Part shown: positions 20,520-30,399 of the stretch, in pieces | How positions within the stretch are numbered: the first letter of the stretch is position 1 | Layout: each line of letters opens with the position of its first letter | Assembly (NCBI GenBank): GCA_028752905.1 | Contig: JAQNBH010000002.1 | Span: forward strand, 34,440,075 to 34,504,074 | Length of the DNA stretch: 64,000 nucleotides | Direction: 5' to 3' | Source of the DNA: Cladorhizidae sp. MBARI D1340-BT2 | Taxonomy: Eukaryota > Porifera > Demospongiae > Poecilosclerida > Cladorhizidae | The notes under the pieces: generated by a model | Databases searched by the model: none | What the model was told of the DNA's origin: nothing | Seen by the model: the letters and a program-made list of their open reading frames with translations, nothing else | Made by a program: the position numbers and the translations under genes

Positions 20520-21630
20520 AGTATTTCACTATTATGGCTGTCTACTGGACATATGCAGGTAATCATTTTGTGGTTTCTAAACAAAAAGGGGGTGTACACC
20601 TGCCTGATGTGCCCTATGCTGTGTGTACGCCCATGTGTGTACCTCCTAGCTCATAGAGAGACTGCACTACAACTTTGTACCTCCCGTGGAGCTAGGCAAT
20701 TATCTGGGTACATCCTGTCTGACATACCTGAACTTCGGTGGAAATGTACATTAGACATCTTAGTGTTTCATAGTGGAGATGGTCAGTATATATAGGAAAA
20801 ATTATGCTTAGCCCCTCACTTTCCACCTACATGAATCACTTTTGTTTTCTCACCATGTTGTTGAAACCATTTCTACCAGAATCTTTATTGTAAAATTGAA
20901 CAACAGTTACTTCAACCATGAGAAAATTGTATTCACTGAGCATTCAGGCTTACATTATGATTTGTAAAGTGTGTATGTCAATTGTATTATGCACTTCTCA
21001 TAGCAGATGCTACACTGAGTCATAGCTCTTTTACATCTGACCAAAAAATATAGACCATCATGAGATATTAATCTGCCTCTCCACTGATGACATGCCAATA
21101 TCTTATAAATATCCTGGAGGAAACACTGAGTTGGCATATTTAGGAAGGATAACCGGTTATCTATAGTGAACACACTAAACCATCAAGCCGTGAGATTCAC
21201 TTTAACTAATATCTGCATGGTCTTCCCTATAGCACTCTGAGAATTCTTGCAGAAAGCACTGCCTGATAATTTCACTCTTAGTATAATGTGCCTTTCATGC
21301 TCAAGGGAAGGTATTCCAACCTCCCAAAACAAAACTCTACTTCCACAAACATATTTCCGTGTTCAGAACTTGCCATCCCATTGTGTTTCAGGGAATCAGG
21401 TTGTTCAACCTTGCACTACAGTATACGTAAGGGACATATGAATGTATGTACTTTTTTACTTTTCCATGTCACAATCCAAGCATTACATCATCATAATTAT
21501 GATATCATTACTGTACAGATCCTGTAAGGTAATTTTCAGTTGAGTTCATTTTAAATAAGTCCTGAATATTTGTCTTTTAATCAGCTTTTGGTTAATTTGG
21601 GCAGGAGTGGGTGGGGGTGGGTGGGGGGTC
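20520..21630. other. Intergenic stretch, nothing firm
   Basis: Short frames at 20553-20795 and 21247-21527 have no recognised domain. No clear repeat or RNA gene was seen. The stretch ends in a GGGTGGGGGTGGG run just before the hammerhead-like motif at 21634. Confidence 0.35.
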
Positions 21631-21633
21631 ATT

Positions 21634-21663
21634 GTTTCAACCGAATGCTTCGGTCTTCATCAG
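21634..21663 (-). ncRNA. Hammerhead-like motif (stem variant)
   Basis: On the minus strand: CTGATGA, A, GACCGAA, GCA, TTCGGTT, GAAAC. The two heptamers pair over seven positions with a GCA loop. The architecture is identical to the motifs at 58051-58736, but the stem sequence differs with paired changes. CTGATGA and GAAA are the two conserved core boxes of hammerhead ribozymes. The extra A between box and stem departs from the consensus, and the closing stem I is not evident. Confidence 0.5.
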
Positions 21664-21709
21664 GGTGAGTGAAAGAACAAACACAATGCAATGCGTTTGT
21701 ACTCCTTGA

Positions 21710-22307
21710 TGTCGGGGAAATTACCCTCTCCTGAGGCCTTCCTGCCTCAACGAATAACACTGGTCCGAGCAGAGACTACTGCTGGTAATTTCCACCGCGA
21801 CGCCTAGGAGCTCAGGGTACTGGCTACACCACCAATCACCCCTCCTAGACCTAACTGGACAAGCCGTACCTCCGCCTCTCTCTCTAGGCCCTTTACGGTC
21901 TTGCCCCTTTGGCTCCCTACCCTTCACTTGGGTAGATAAGTATTTGATTAAATACAAGTCAATGCCAAAGACACATACAGAGTATAGTCTAACTTCTCTC
22001 TCTCTCTCTACTCTCCTTATATACATACATTCAGTCACATGATAATGATAGCCAATCCAATACTATAGTTCATTCTATCTGTAATCTTGGTCTTGGGTGT
22101 TCTTGTGGTATTCCTTGTGGCTGTTCCCTTTTAGTCTTGGGTGTCTCCAATACTTGTGGTATTTACTGTGGCTGTTACCTTTTAGTTAATCTTAGTCTCT
22201 TGGGTGTATCCAATGCTTGTGGTAGTAGTGATCCATTAACTGTGGGTTGTGGTTATGGTGGGTTACTGTTTGAAAAGTCAGGGGTGGTCCTGTTAATTTC
22301 CCTGACA
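21710..22307 (-). repeat. 3' LTR
   Basis: A 598-bp LTR. On the minus strand it begins TGTCAGGGAAATTAACAGGA and ends AATTTCCCCGACA (TG..CA). It differs from the 5' LTR by a shorter CT run near 22000 and by very few other bases. Confidence 0.93.
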
Positions 22308-24432
22308 CTTCCCCCTCCTCTAGACGAGAGCTCTGCTCTCTGCTTAGTCCGTCAGCACTTGCATTCTTATGAAGGCCCGGCCAGTCGAGAGAGCGACGGA
22401 TGGTTGCCATTGTGCGCTCCTGGCCGAAATGTCCTGCAATGGGGGAGCTGTGAGCCAATGCCAAAACCTCCTGTCGGTTGGGTTCGGGCACGGTGATGAG
22501 TGTTGGTCCTCCTTGCTCCAGTGGTCGATGTACGAGGAGTCCCTCCTCCCAATGGTGCTTCTTAGCTGCTCCATCGGCGTCCTCCCGAGCTGGTTTGAGT
22601 GTGGGGTCGGTGAGTTGGGATTTTCTTAAGTCCTCGGGGCTCACTCTTTCTGGCCACCATGGTGTGGTCGGTTTTTCCCTTGGCTTCCTCTGTCTTGGGG
22701 TCAAAAACACTTCCTCCTGGAAGTGAAAGGGAAACTCATCATCTTCCTCCCGGGACTCTGGTGGAAGTGGCGAGTCCTCTGGGGGAAATGGGATGCTCTT
22801 TAGGCTCGGGGTGGGGGGGTCTTCGGGAGACGAGAGTCTTACTCCCGCTTCTTCCTGTTGCTCTTGGTCCTCTTGATCGGCGAGGGCCAGTTTGGCTGCC
22901 TGTGCCCTAGTGGTCACATATACTTGTTCTGGACTCATGTCTCCCAGGGTTGTCGGGGCCCTCGAGACCATCTTGTCGCTCAATAGTTGCTCCAGCTCGG
23001 GGACATCTTGTCCCACGAGCATATCAGTTTGCAGATGGGGTGATATCCCCACTATCAGTTCAGTGGCTTTTCCTCCAATATCCAGGGTAATCCTGGCTGC
23101 TGGGAAACGGACAACATTTGTGCTGGCGGTGTGGTATGGTATTTTCCATCCCAGCCTTTGGTTCGGTTGGACCACCCGAGGGTGGACCAACGATCTCGTG
23201 CAGCCCGTATCCAGCCACACTGTCGCTCGACGGTCGTTAATGCGAGCTTCCCTGATCCACTTGTTTGGTGAGGGGGGTTCCGGTTCTCCTTTGCACAGCT
23301 GGGCTCTTTCAGCTTTTACCCCACAGTCTCTTCGGAAGTGGCCCAACTGGTTACACTTGAAGCAACGGACCTGAGCGAGAGGTGTTGAGTTGGTGTTTTG
23401 GGGTCTCTCGGCTGGATACCCTCCTCTCGGTTGAGGTCGCCTCTGGTATGCTGGGGTTTCTCTCCCCCTGGGGGTCTCATTCCTGGGGGGGTCGGATCTG
23501 ATTTGCCTGTTGGGGTTTTGGGTCCTTGCAGCTCCTCGGTGGTCGTCCTCCCTTCTCGGTTGGTTGTTAAGGTGCCGACCGAGTGTCTCTACCAGCTCGT
23601 CATACGTGTGGAGTTCAAGATTCCGCATTCTGGCCTCCAGCCACTTTGGTAGACGAGAGAGGGTGGTTTCCATTAGCATGGTGTCCTCATGCGAGTGAGG
23701 GGAGGCATCCAACCACTGATGAAATGTTTGTCGGTGGTGGGCACACCATGCTCCAGGGTTGGAGGTGTCAAAAGGTGTGTCAAACACCTTCCTTCTGTAT
23801 GCCTCCGTAGTGACCCTATACTCGCGAAGTAGCTCGGTCTTCACTGTCTGGTAATCGTTCTGGTCTCGCCCTGGGAGTGCGGCTACTGCAGTCAGCCCTG
23901 CGCCTGATAGAGAGCCTCTAAGGATGATGGCCCACTGGTGCTGTGGCCAACCTCCTGCTCCGGCCGTTGCCTCAAAGGTGTCGAGGTATGCCCTCATGTC
24001 ATCCGTTCCTTCCACAAACTTATGGACGGTGAGTCTGGGGGTGGTGAATCCAGGGGCTATTGCAGGGGGAGCTGGTGGGGGTGCTGTTTGTTGGGCGGTT
24101 GCGAGCAACTGCATCCACCGTTCCTGCTGCTGTTCTTGTCGGGTAGCTCGTCGCTCCTCCATTCGCTCCATCATCTGCAACAAGTCTCCAGTCAGGGTTG
24201 TGTGGGGGTCTGCTCGAGGGTCTCCCTCCTCGTCCACCTCTTGGGACAGTGGATTCATGATAAGAGCAGGTTCATCCCCTACCTCCAGTAACTGAGACCT
24301 TGACGAGGAGTATCCACAAGGGGTCGACGGGGCTGGTGTCCTGTATGGCGTCGATGTGACGAAGGAAGAGACTCCGCTCCGAAGCTGTCGGTCGTGTCCT
24401 GCTGGCCGTGCTTGTCCCGTTGCCATGTCCAA
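22192..24432 (-). CDS. Gag-protease-integrase-tip fusion polyprotein
   Basis: An open frame of 746 codons from ATG at 24432 (a second ATG at 24426), ending inside the 3' LTR. A Gag-like domain fills residues 100-300 (FVEGTDDMRAYLDTFE, WAIILRGSLSGAGL). The nucleocapsid knuckle CFKCNQLGHFRRDC is at about 354. An aspartic protease follows, with active site VWLDTGCTRSLV at about 403 and TDMLVGQDV later. An acidic Pro-rich linker leads to an integrase N-terminal zinc-domain half, LALAHSSPIAGHFGQERT, ending WPGLHK at about 693. Then NASADGLSRE follows, text usually found at the end of RNase H. RT and the RNase H and integrase catalytic cores are absent. The frame is intact, so a Gag-protease protein could be made. 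It matches the gypsy group by inference. Confidence 0.88.
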   Translation of the reverse strand: MDMATGQARPAGHDRQLRSGVSSFVTSTPYRTPAPSTPCGYSSSRSQLLEVGDEPALIMNPLSQEVDEEGDPRADPHTTLTGDLLQMMERMEERRATRQEQQQERWMQLLATAQQTAPPPAPPAIAPGFTTPRLTVHKFVEGTDDMRAYLDTFEATAGAGGWPQHQWAIILRGSLSGAGLTAVAALPGRDQNDYQTVKTELLREYRVTTEAYRRKVFDTPFDTSNPGAWCAHHRQTFHQWLDASPHSHEDTMLMETTLSRLPKWLEARMRNLELHTYDELVETLGRHLNNQPRREDDHRGAARTQNPNRQIRSDPPRNETPRGRETPAYQRRPQPRGGYPAERPQNTNSTPLAQVRCFKCNQLGHFRRDCGVKAERAQLCKGEPEPPSPNKWIREARINDRRATVWLDTGCTRSLVHPRVVQPNQRLGWKIPYHTASTNVVRFPAARITLDIGGKATELIVGISPHLQTDMLVGQDVPELEQLLSDKMVSRAPTTLGDMSPEQVYVTTRAQAAKLALADQEDQEQQEEAGVRLSSPEDPPTPSLKSIPFPPEDSPLPPESREEDDEFPFHFQEEVFLTPRQRKPREKPTTPWWPERVSPEDLRKSQLTDPTLKPAREDADGAAKKHHWEEGLLVHRPLEQGGPTLITVPEPNRQEVLALAHSSPIAGHFGQERTMATIRRSLDWPGLHKNASADGLSREQSSRLEEGEVSGKLTGPPLTFQTVTHHNHNPQLMDHYYHKHWIHPRD
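22308..22322 (-). other. Polypurine tract
   Basis: On the minus strand TAGAGGAGGGGGAAG directly precedes the 3' LTR. This is the expected primer for plus-strand DNA synthesis. Confidence 0.85.
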
Positions 24433-24634
24433 TTACTGACAGCAATCAAGCAAACGATCAGTCAATCAAATAATAAACTATTCTGAGAAAAATTAAAATT
24501 CAAAATTCTTTCTCCCTTTTCCTATCTGGTTAGGGTTTGGTTTTTAAGCCTCAGGGCCTAGCCCAGGCTATTTCCCTTAGCTAGCTGGCAACTCCTCTGC
24601 TCTAGCTAAGGCTGGTCCGGGATCTCCAATGCTG

Positions 24635-24655
24635 AGATCCCACCGCTGCCACCAA
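24635..24655 (-). other. Primer binding site, tRNA-Leu type
   Basis: Next to the 5' LTR the minus strand reads TTGGTGGCAGCGGTGGGATC. From TGGTGGCAGCGG onward this is complementary to the 3' end of a tRNA-Leu of the AAG/UAG type (acceptor arm plus CCA), from my knowledge of animal tRNA-Leu sequences. Confidence 0.7.
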
Positions 24656-25260
24656 TGTCGGGGAAATTACCCTCTCCTGAGGCCTTCCTGCCTCAACGAA
24701 TAACACTGGTCCGAGCAGAGACTACTGCTGGTAATTTCCACCGCGACGCCTAGGAGCTCAGGGTACTGGCTACACCACCAATCACCCCTCCTAGACCTAA
24801 CTGGACAAGCCGTACCTCCGCCTCTCTCTCTAGGCCCTTTACGGTCTTGCCCCTTTGGCTCCCTACCCTTCACTTGGGTAGATAAGTATTTGATTAAATA
24901 CAAGTCAATGCCAAAGACACATACAGAGTATAGTCTAACTTCTCTCTCTCTCTCTCTCTCTACTCTCCTTATATACATACATTCAGTCACATGATAATGA
25001 TAGCCAATCCAATACTATAGTTCATTCTATCTGTAATCTTGGTCTTGGGTGTTCTTGTGGTATTCCTTGTGGCTGTTCCCTTTTAGTCTTGGGTGTCTCC
25101 AATACTTGTGGTATTTACTGTGGCTGTTACCTTTTAGTTAATCTTAGTCTCTTGGGTGTATCCAATGCTTGTGGTAGTAGTGATCCATTAACTGTGGGTT
25201 GTGGTTATGGTGGGTTACTGTTTGAAAAGTCAGGGGGTGGTCCTGTTAATTTCCCTGACA
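24656..25260 (-). repeat. 5' LTR
   Basis: A 605-bp LTR, nearly identical to 21710-22307. The longer CT microsatellite near 24940-24960 explains most of the length difference. Expected to hold the promoter for the element RNA. Confidence 0.93.
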
Positions 25261-25265
25261 CTTGA

Positions 25266-25856
25266 CAACATGAAATACACATAATTCATGACTTTTCTGA
25301 ATGCTATTAGTGAGACATCAGGCATGTGTGTGGACAATTTCATGTCGGAGGCCTTTTCAAAATCAGTAAGATCTCAGCTAACCAAGGGCAAAGTTAAATT
25401 ACAATCTAAAATGAAATCATCAGTTTTGTATAGAGTTTTTTTGCAGCTCTCTTTATTAGAGAGACAAGGAGAAGCTTGGAGATCATGACCAAGAAGCAGA
25501 ACGATGCGAGGAAGGGAGCATTTGGAATATTATTGCAGAGCTTAACCACCACCCAGTATTATAGGGAAAGACTTCAGTAGTTAATGGGACAAAATGAGGG
25601 AACAGCTTATGTAGGAGGCACTGCACATTCACCTCACAACCAAGTAGGGCTGGAGCTATCCGATTGGTGGATTTAAACCCTCTCACATGTGAAATCATGA
25701 TATCATTATTATCTACCTGACATGTTACTGTGCTTAGCTAGTTAGTAATCTTTACATGGGTTCAACCCACTTTTTAAAATGGTAGCCAGTTAACCAAAGT
25801 TCATATCTCAGCAAATAGTTGATTCTTAACTGCCAAGAAGACTCACACATGCCTTC
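25266..25856. other. Intergenic, nothing firm
   Basis: A 66-codon frame at 25288 (+) and a 71-codon frame at 25698 (-) show no recognised domain. The minus frame (RGFKSTNRIAPALLGCEV) has protein-like text but no partner. Confidence 0.3.
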
Positions 25857-25992
25857 AATTCTTCACACTCTTGACATGCCTTGAATTCTTCACACTCTTG
25901 AAATGCCTTGAATTCTTCACACTCTTGACATGCCTTGAATTCTTCACACTCTTGACACGTCTCAAATTCTTCACAAAGGTAGCGAACTAGCT
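25845..25992 (-). repeat. 30-bp repeat in an exon-like frame
   Basis: Four copies of a 30-bp unit. On the minus strand they encode the decapeptide CQECEEFKAC-like series after LVRYLCEEFET. The stretch is bordered upstream by TTTCAACAG (a possible acceptor, just after 25992) and downstream by GTGAGT (a possible donor, near 25845). A coding exon with an expanded Cys/Glu-rich repeat is possible, but no neighbouring exon is recognised. Confidence 0.4.
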
Positions 25993-25999
25993 GTTGAAA

Positions 26000-27214
26000 T
26001 TTAAAACAAAATTTGAAATTCATATTCAGGATCCAAATATTAGAATAAATTCATTTATTAAAACTTTAGTATATACTAGATTCCAAATATTCCCTTGCAC
26101 CCCCATGACCATACTTGTTCTCCTTTGTGGAAAAGAGGAATGAATAATGCTTCTCCTTGTGACGATACATCAAACTAGCTCACATGCTTAATGATCAAAA
26201 GAAAAAGGCACTGGCTACGTTCAATGCAGCTGATTTGAAGTGAGCAGTTAGCTAGTTGGTGTTCTGATGAATAACTGCTTCTAACAAAAAAGTAAGCAGA
26301 ATCAGATAGAATTATATATGCATATACTACTTTAGCAATAAACATGGTGTAGCTACGTTTGACTAGTTCTGGATTTCTCCTGTGCAACTTTTGCCAATGG
26401 ATCTGGAATTCCCATCTACAACTCAGTGGAGCTGATCTTTGGGTAATTCTAATAACAAAACAACAAAGGTTTGGTACATATGTGTGTGTAACTTCTACAT
26501 ATAGTATAATAAATAAAATTGGATATAATTATATATATTATGTTATACAGGTGGTCGATCTCTGGCTCGATGATTTACTGCTGTTGGGTTTTCCACAATG
26601 TTGTAAAAATAACAACAAACAAACAAACAATACACAAGAATTAAAAATGTTGTTGTTTAAAACCAAGCAACTATACTGGATTGACCTGTTTAAAAAAAAT
26701 AGTCTACTCACATAGAATTGGTGACACTTTACCTTTTAAAATTATGACATCATTAAAAATAAAAAAGATTATCGTACAATATTGGTGTGTGTTATTGCAA
26801 ATGGTAAAGGGTCATCTAACTGGTTGTGGTCTACATGATGATGAAGGCTAGAGAATCGAACAAAAGTATGTGAGAGAGCGAATTTCGTCTTGCACCCTGT
26901 CTTGTTTTGTCCATTATATCTTTGTTTTAAAGTACTATTTTTGTTCACAATGTGCAACATATCGCAGATGTGTTGTGATGGTCATTTGTTTTATTTACCA
27001 TGATAAAACTGAAACATTTGGTTGAAATACTGCCCCCCCCCCCCCCCCCCCGCCAATTGATGGGAAAATAATCATGATTTTTATGTACAGATCAGTACTG
27101 TATTAGACCATCGCCTATGCGGCATCTAGGGAATTGGCTAGTCTAACAATGTAGGATTTCAATTCTTGTCCCAAAGGGCATCAGGTTAAAATAATTTCTC
27201 TCTCCACTGTTCCT
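26000..27214. other. AT-rich intergenic with poly-C
   Basis: AT-rich with short frames that match nothing known. A run of 19 C lies at 27033-27051. No gene is supported. Confidence 0.5.
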
Positions 27215-27474
27215 TTAACCCTTTGTCATGCAATAGCCAATATAGTGGCTTGACCCCCTATCATGCAGGAACATTATAGTTTAAACTTTGCCCTCATGCA
27301 CTTGTCTATCAATACTATATACTATCTTATGAACTTTCTTATGTAAAAATGCAAATTATCTTGATGCATACTCATAATATTATATATATGTTTGAAATTA
27401 CAACATTTTAATAAATGAATTTTATTGATATTTGTAAACTGTCCGACAATTTCATTATGCAAAGAGATAGAGTA

Positions 27475-28070
27475 TCACTTGGTATGATAAAGACGAAAGC
27501 ATGGAACTACGCATAAGGGCACAGGCTCACTAGTATTACAATCTTTGCAGCAAAATCTTGTGCGACGTCTCTCTTTGCTTCTACTACAGATTCGACACTG
27601 GAGTTGTTTTGACAACTTGCCAGGATAGTGTTGTTCAGTAAACATCAGAGAGGGGGATCCATCCATTGTGGTTGGTCCTCTTTTACGATGTTTTCGTGAG
27701 TTATGTGAAGATAGCAATTCTCTGGCGAGTTCCAAACGAAAACTTTTTTGATCCAATTGAGGTTGATGGGGAGTTGCAGATTGAATTATGTATGCATTCA
27801 CAATGCACACATCTAAAATGAAATAAAACAGTCTAGGCCACCATTTCTTTGACCTTCTGCTACAAGAATACACTTTCCTTTTAGCATCGGCCAGATCAAC
27901 TCCACCCATACCAGAATTATAGCCCTTTACTGCAAGGGGGCACTCAACTGTAGCTTGAGTGCCATCTTTGTTCCTTCGTAAAACTACAGTTTTCTTTGTA
28001 GGTTCAAATGTAGTGTCGATGAAGTACACCAGCTTCTTATCTTGCCATGCAATACAATGGACTGTAGCAC
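27475..28070 (-). pseudogene. piggyBac transposase C-terminal half with zinc ribbon
   Basis: Reading from about 28070: IAWQDKKLVYFIDTTFEPT, then VKGYNSGMGGVDLADAKRKV (the third catalytic Asp region, GGVDLAD), YSCSRRSKKWWPRLFYFILD and VCIVNAYIIQ. A Cys-rich C-terminal finger follows, CRICSRSKERRRTRFCCKDC ... LCVVPCF. The open frame runs to TAA or TGA near 27475 without breaks. The first two catalytic aspartates are missing, because the sequence upstream of 28070 is a tandem repeat. It is more diverged from the 17215 copy than a simple duplicate would be. Confidence 0.85.
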
Positions 28071-28074
28071 ATCA

Positions 28075-28445
28075 TGAAGAAACATTGACTCATTTTTGTT
28101 AACATTATAGAAACACATCATTACAGAAGCACATCATGAAGAAACATTGACTCATTTCTGTTTACATTATAGAAGCACATCATGAAGAAACATTGACTTA
28201 TTTCTGTTAACATTATTGAAGCACATCATGACTCATTTCTGTTAACATTTTAGAAGTAGACATGAAGAAGCATTCACTCATTTCTGTTAACATTATAGAA
28301 GCAGACAAGAGAACTTAAGAAGTCTTAAGAAGACTCATTTCTGTTAACATAATATATAGTAGCACATCATGAAAAAATATTGACTCATTTCTGTTCACAT
28401 TATAGAAGCATATCATCGACTCATTTCAGTTAAAATGATAGAGGC
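28075..28445. repeat. ~46-bp tandem repeat in piggyBac 2
   Basis: About eight imperfect copies of a unit with GAAACATTGACTCATTTCTG and TTAACATTATAGAAGCACATCA. Unit lengths vary through small deletions. It replaces the missing middle of the transposase. Confidence 0.85.
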
Positions 28446-28532
28446 ACATCATCATTTGTGTATGGTCCATCTTTTCCATTGTCATCACTTGAAAACAAGT
28501 CAAGCATTTATGTCTTTGTTTTAATGGGTTAA

Positions 28533-29159
28533 GTTCAGGCTTCCAAGTACATCTTGTCTTGCATGGCCACAAGTTGTCATCACTGCTGCTGCAAACTGTA
28601 GAGGAAACCTCTCTGAAGATTCCTGTGAGTAGGAAAAGGAGGGTCTTTATGCAGACCTGCCTGCAGAGAAGCGTGCCGAGATTAGCCGGGATAATCTGCA
28701 TAATTATATTACAAATACCAAAAAAATCTATTGATTTACAACTTGCAAATTGTTTTAAGCTGATAAAACAGGCAAGTTCATTATGCATGTACATTTTGTC
28801 AGCTGATAGTCATCATCCCAGGAGTAAGAACAATAGTAATAATAAATATATCATCATGAATCAAGAGCATCCATTCACACCTTAATTAGATGGACAATTC
28901 TTTAACATCTAAAATCATGCGTGTAGCCAATCTTCGGCCACCTACTGTATTATAAATCATGTGCACTTGTGTTTTGTTAAACAAGATTCTCATCGGTCAA
29001 TTCTTTGCAAAAATGACTACATAGCACATAAGCTGATTGCTTGATCGACATACTTACCTGATGACACTTTACCAGTTTTTCTGCAATCGTAGCAGATATG
29101 AGCTTTGTTTGTGTGTATGTATGTGCTGTCATTTTTAAATGGAGGTCAAGTGTAGTATG
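28533..29159. other. Intergenic, nothing firm
   Basis: A 108-codon frame at 28559-28885 (+) has no recognised domain. Its codon text around CCTGTGAGTAGG could instead be a splice donor. I cannot assign a gene. Confidence 0.3.
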
Positions 29160-29222
29160 ATGTATACATGTATGTATGTATATGTATGTATGTATATGTG
29201 TATGTGTATGTATGTTGTATGT
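29160..29222. repeat. (TGTA)n microsatellite
   Basis: Imperfect TGTA/TATG repeats over about 60 bp. Confidence 0.85.
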
Positions 29223-29339
29223 TTGAGTCTTGTTGCCAAACCATTCTCCCAAAAGATTGTAACAATAGGCTATACCTTCATAGTAGTCATGAAATGTGCA
29301 ATGTCACCACTCCTGCATAGTGCAATTCAATACATGCCT

Positions 29340-30395
29340 AGCACTACAACTTATTCAATTATTGCAATCTATACAACTACTACCTGAACAACTACTGCTA
29401 CATGTACAACTACTGCTACCTGAACAGCTACTGCTACCTGAACAGCTACTGCTACCTGAACAGCTACTGCTACCTGAACAGCTACTGCTACCTGAACAGC
29501 TACTGCAGCTACTGCTACCTGTACGGCTACTGCTACCTGAACAACTCTACTGCTACCTGTACAGCTACTGCTACCTGTACAGCTACTGCTACCTGAACAG
29601 CTACTGCTACCTGAACAGCTACTGCTACCTGAACAGCTACTGCTACCTGAACAGCTACTGCTACCTGAACAGCTACTGCAGCTACTGCTACCTGTACGGC
29701 TACTGCTACTTGAACAACTACTGCTACATGTACAGCTACTGCTACTTGAACAACTACTGCTACATGTACAGCTACTGCTACCTGAACAGCTACTGCTACC
29801 TGAACAGCTACTGCTACCTGAACAGCTACTGCTACCTGAACAGCTACTGCAGCTACTGCTACCTGTACGGCTACTGCTACCTGAACAACTCTACTGCTAC
29901 CTGTACAGCTACTGCTACCTGTACAGCTACTGCTACCTGAACAGCTACTGCTACCTGAACAGCTACTGCTACCTGAACAGCTACTGCCACCTGTACGGCT
30001 ACTGCTACCTGTACAGCTACTGCTACTTGAATAACTACTGCTACATGTAATGATGTACAACTACTGCTACCTGAACAGCCTGTACAGCTACTGCTACCTG
30101 AACAGCTACTGCTACCTGAACAACTACTGCTACCTGTACAGCTACTGCTACCTGTACAGCTACTGCTACCTGTACAACTACTGCTACCTGTACAGCTACT
30201 ACTATCTGTATGGCTACTGCTACCTGAACAGCTACTGCTACCTGAACAACTACTGCTACCTGTACAACTACTGCTACCTGTACAACTACTGCTATCTGAA
30301 TGGCTACTGCTACATGTACGGCTACTGCTACCTGTACAACTATTTATACCTGTACAGCTGCTACCTGAACAGCTACTGCTACCTATACTAATACC
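29340..30395. repeat. 18-bp tandem repeat, open in most frames
   Basis: More than 50 copies of an 18-bp unit, GAACAGCTACTGCTACCT, with variants (TGTACAGCTACTG, AACAACTACTG). 18 is a multiple of 3, so long repetitive frames appear in several frames on both strands (YCYLNS, LLPEQL, VAVQVA, SSCSGS). No start context, splice site or unique flanking domain supports translation. Confidence 0.95.
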
Positions 30396-30399
30396 TATA

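Larger units (their letters stand above)
21710..25260 (-). mobile_element. LTR retrotransposon, internally deleted
   Basis: An LTR element read on the minus strand. Its two LTRs are nearly identical (21710-22307 and 24656-25260). The 5-bp duplication CTTGA lies at 21705-21709 and 25261-25265. It has a primer binding site, a polypurine tract and one long polyprotein frame. LTR length differs mainly in a CT microsatellite, so insertion was recent. Most of pol is missing, so it would depend on a complete relative for movement. Confidence 0.92.
27219..28528 (-). mobile_element. piggyBac element 2, internally deleted
   Basis: TTAA followed by CCCTTTGTCATGCAATAG marks the left end (TTAA at 27215-27218). 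On the right, GGGTTAA at 28526-28532 gives TTAA then CCCATTAAAACAAAGACA on the minus strand. Only the first three bases match firmly, so the right boundary is tentative. Inside are the C-terminal half of a piggyBac transposase, a tandem repeat and possibly an acidic N-terminal piece (SSDDNGKDGPYTNDD near 28440-28490). Confidence 0.5.

Noticed and set aside
22137..24295. Plus-strand frames over the LTR element
   Set aside because: They are antisense shadows of the Gag-protease frame on the minus strand.
29296..30391. Cys/Tyr-rich or Ser-rich proteins on both strands
   Set aside because: Direct translation of an 18-bp satellite. Open frames exist on both strands at once and no start or splice context stands out.
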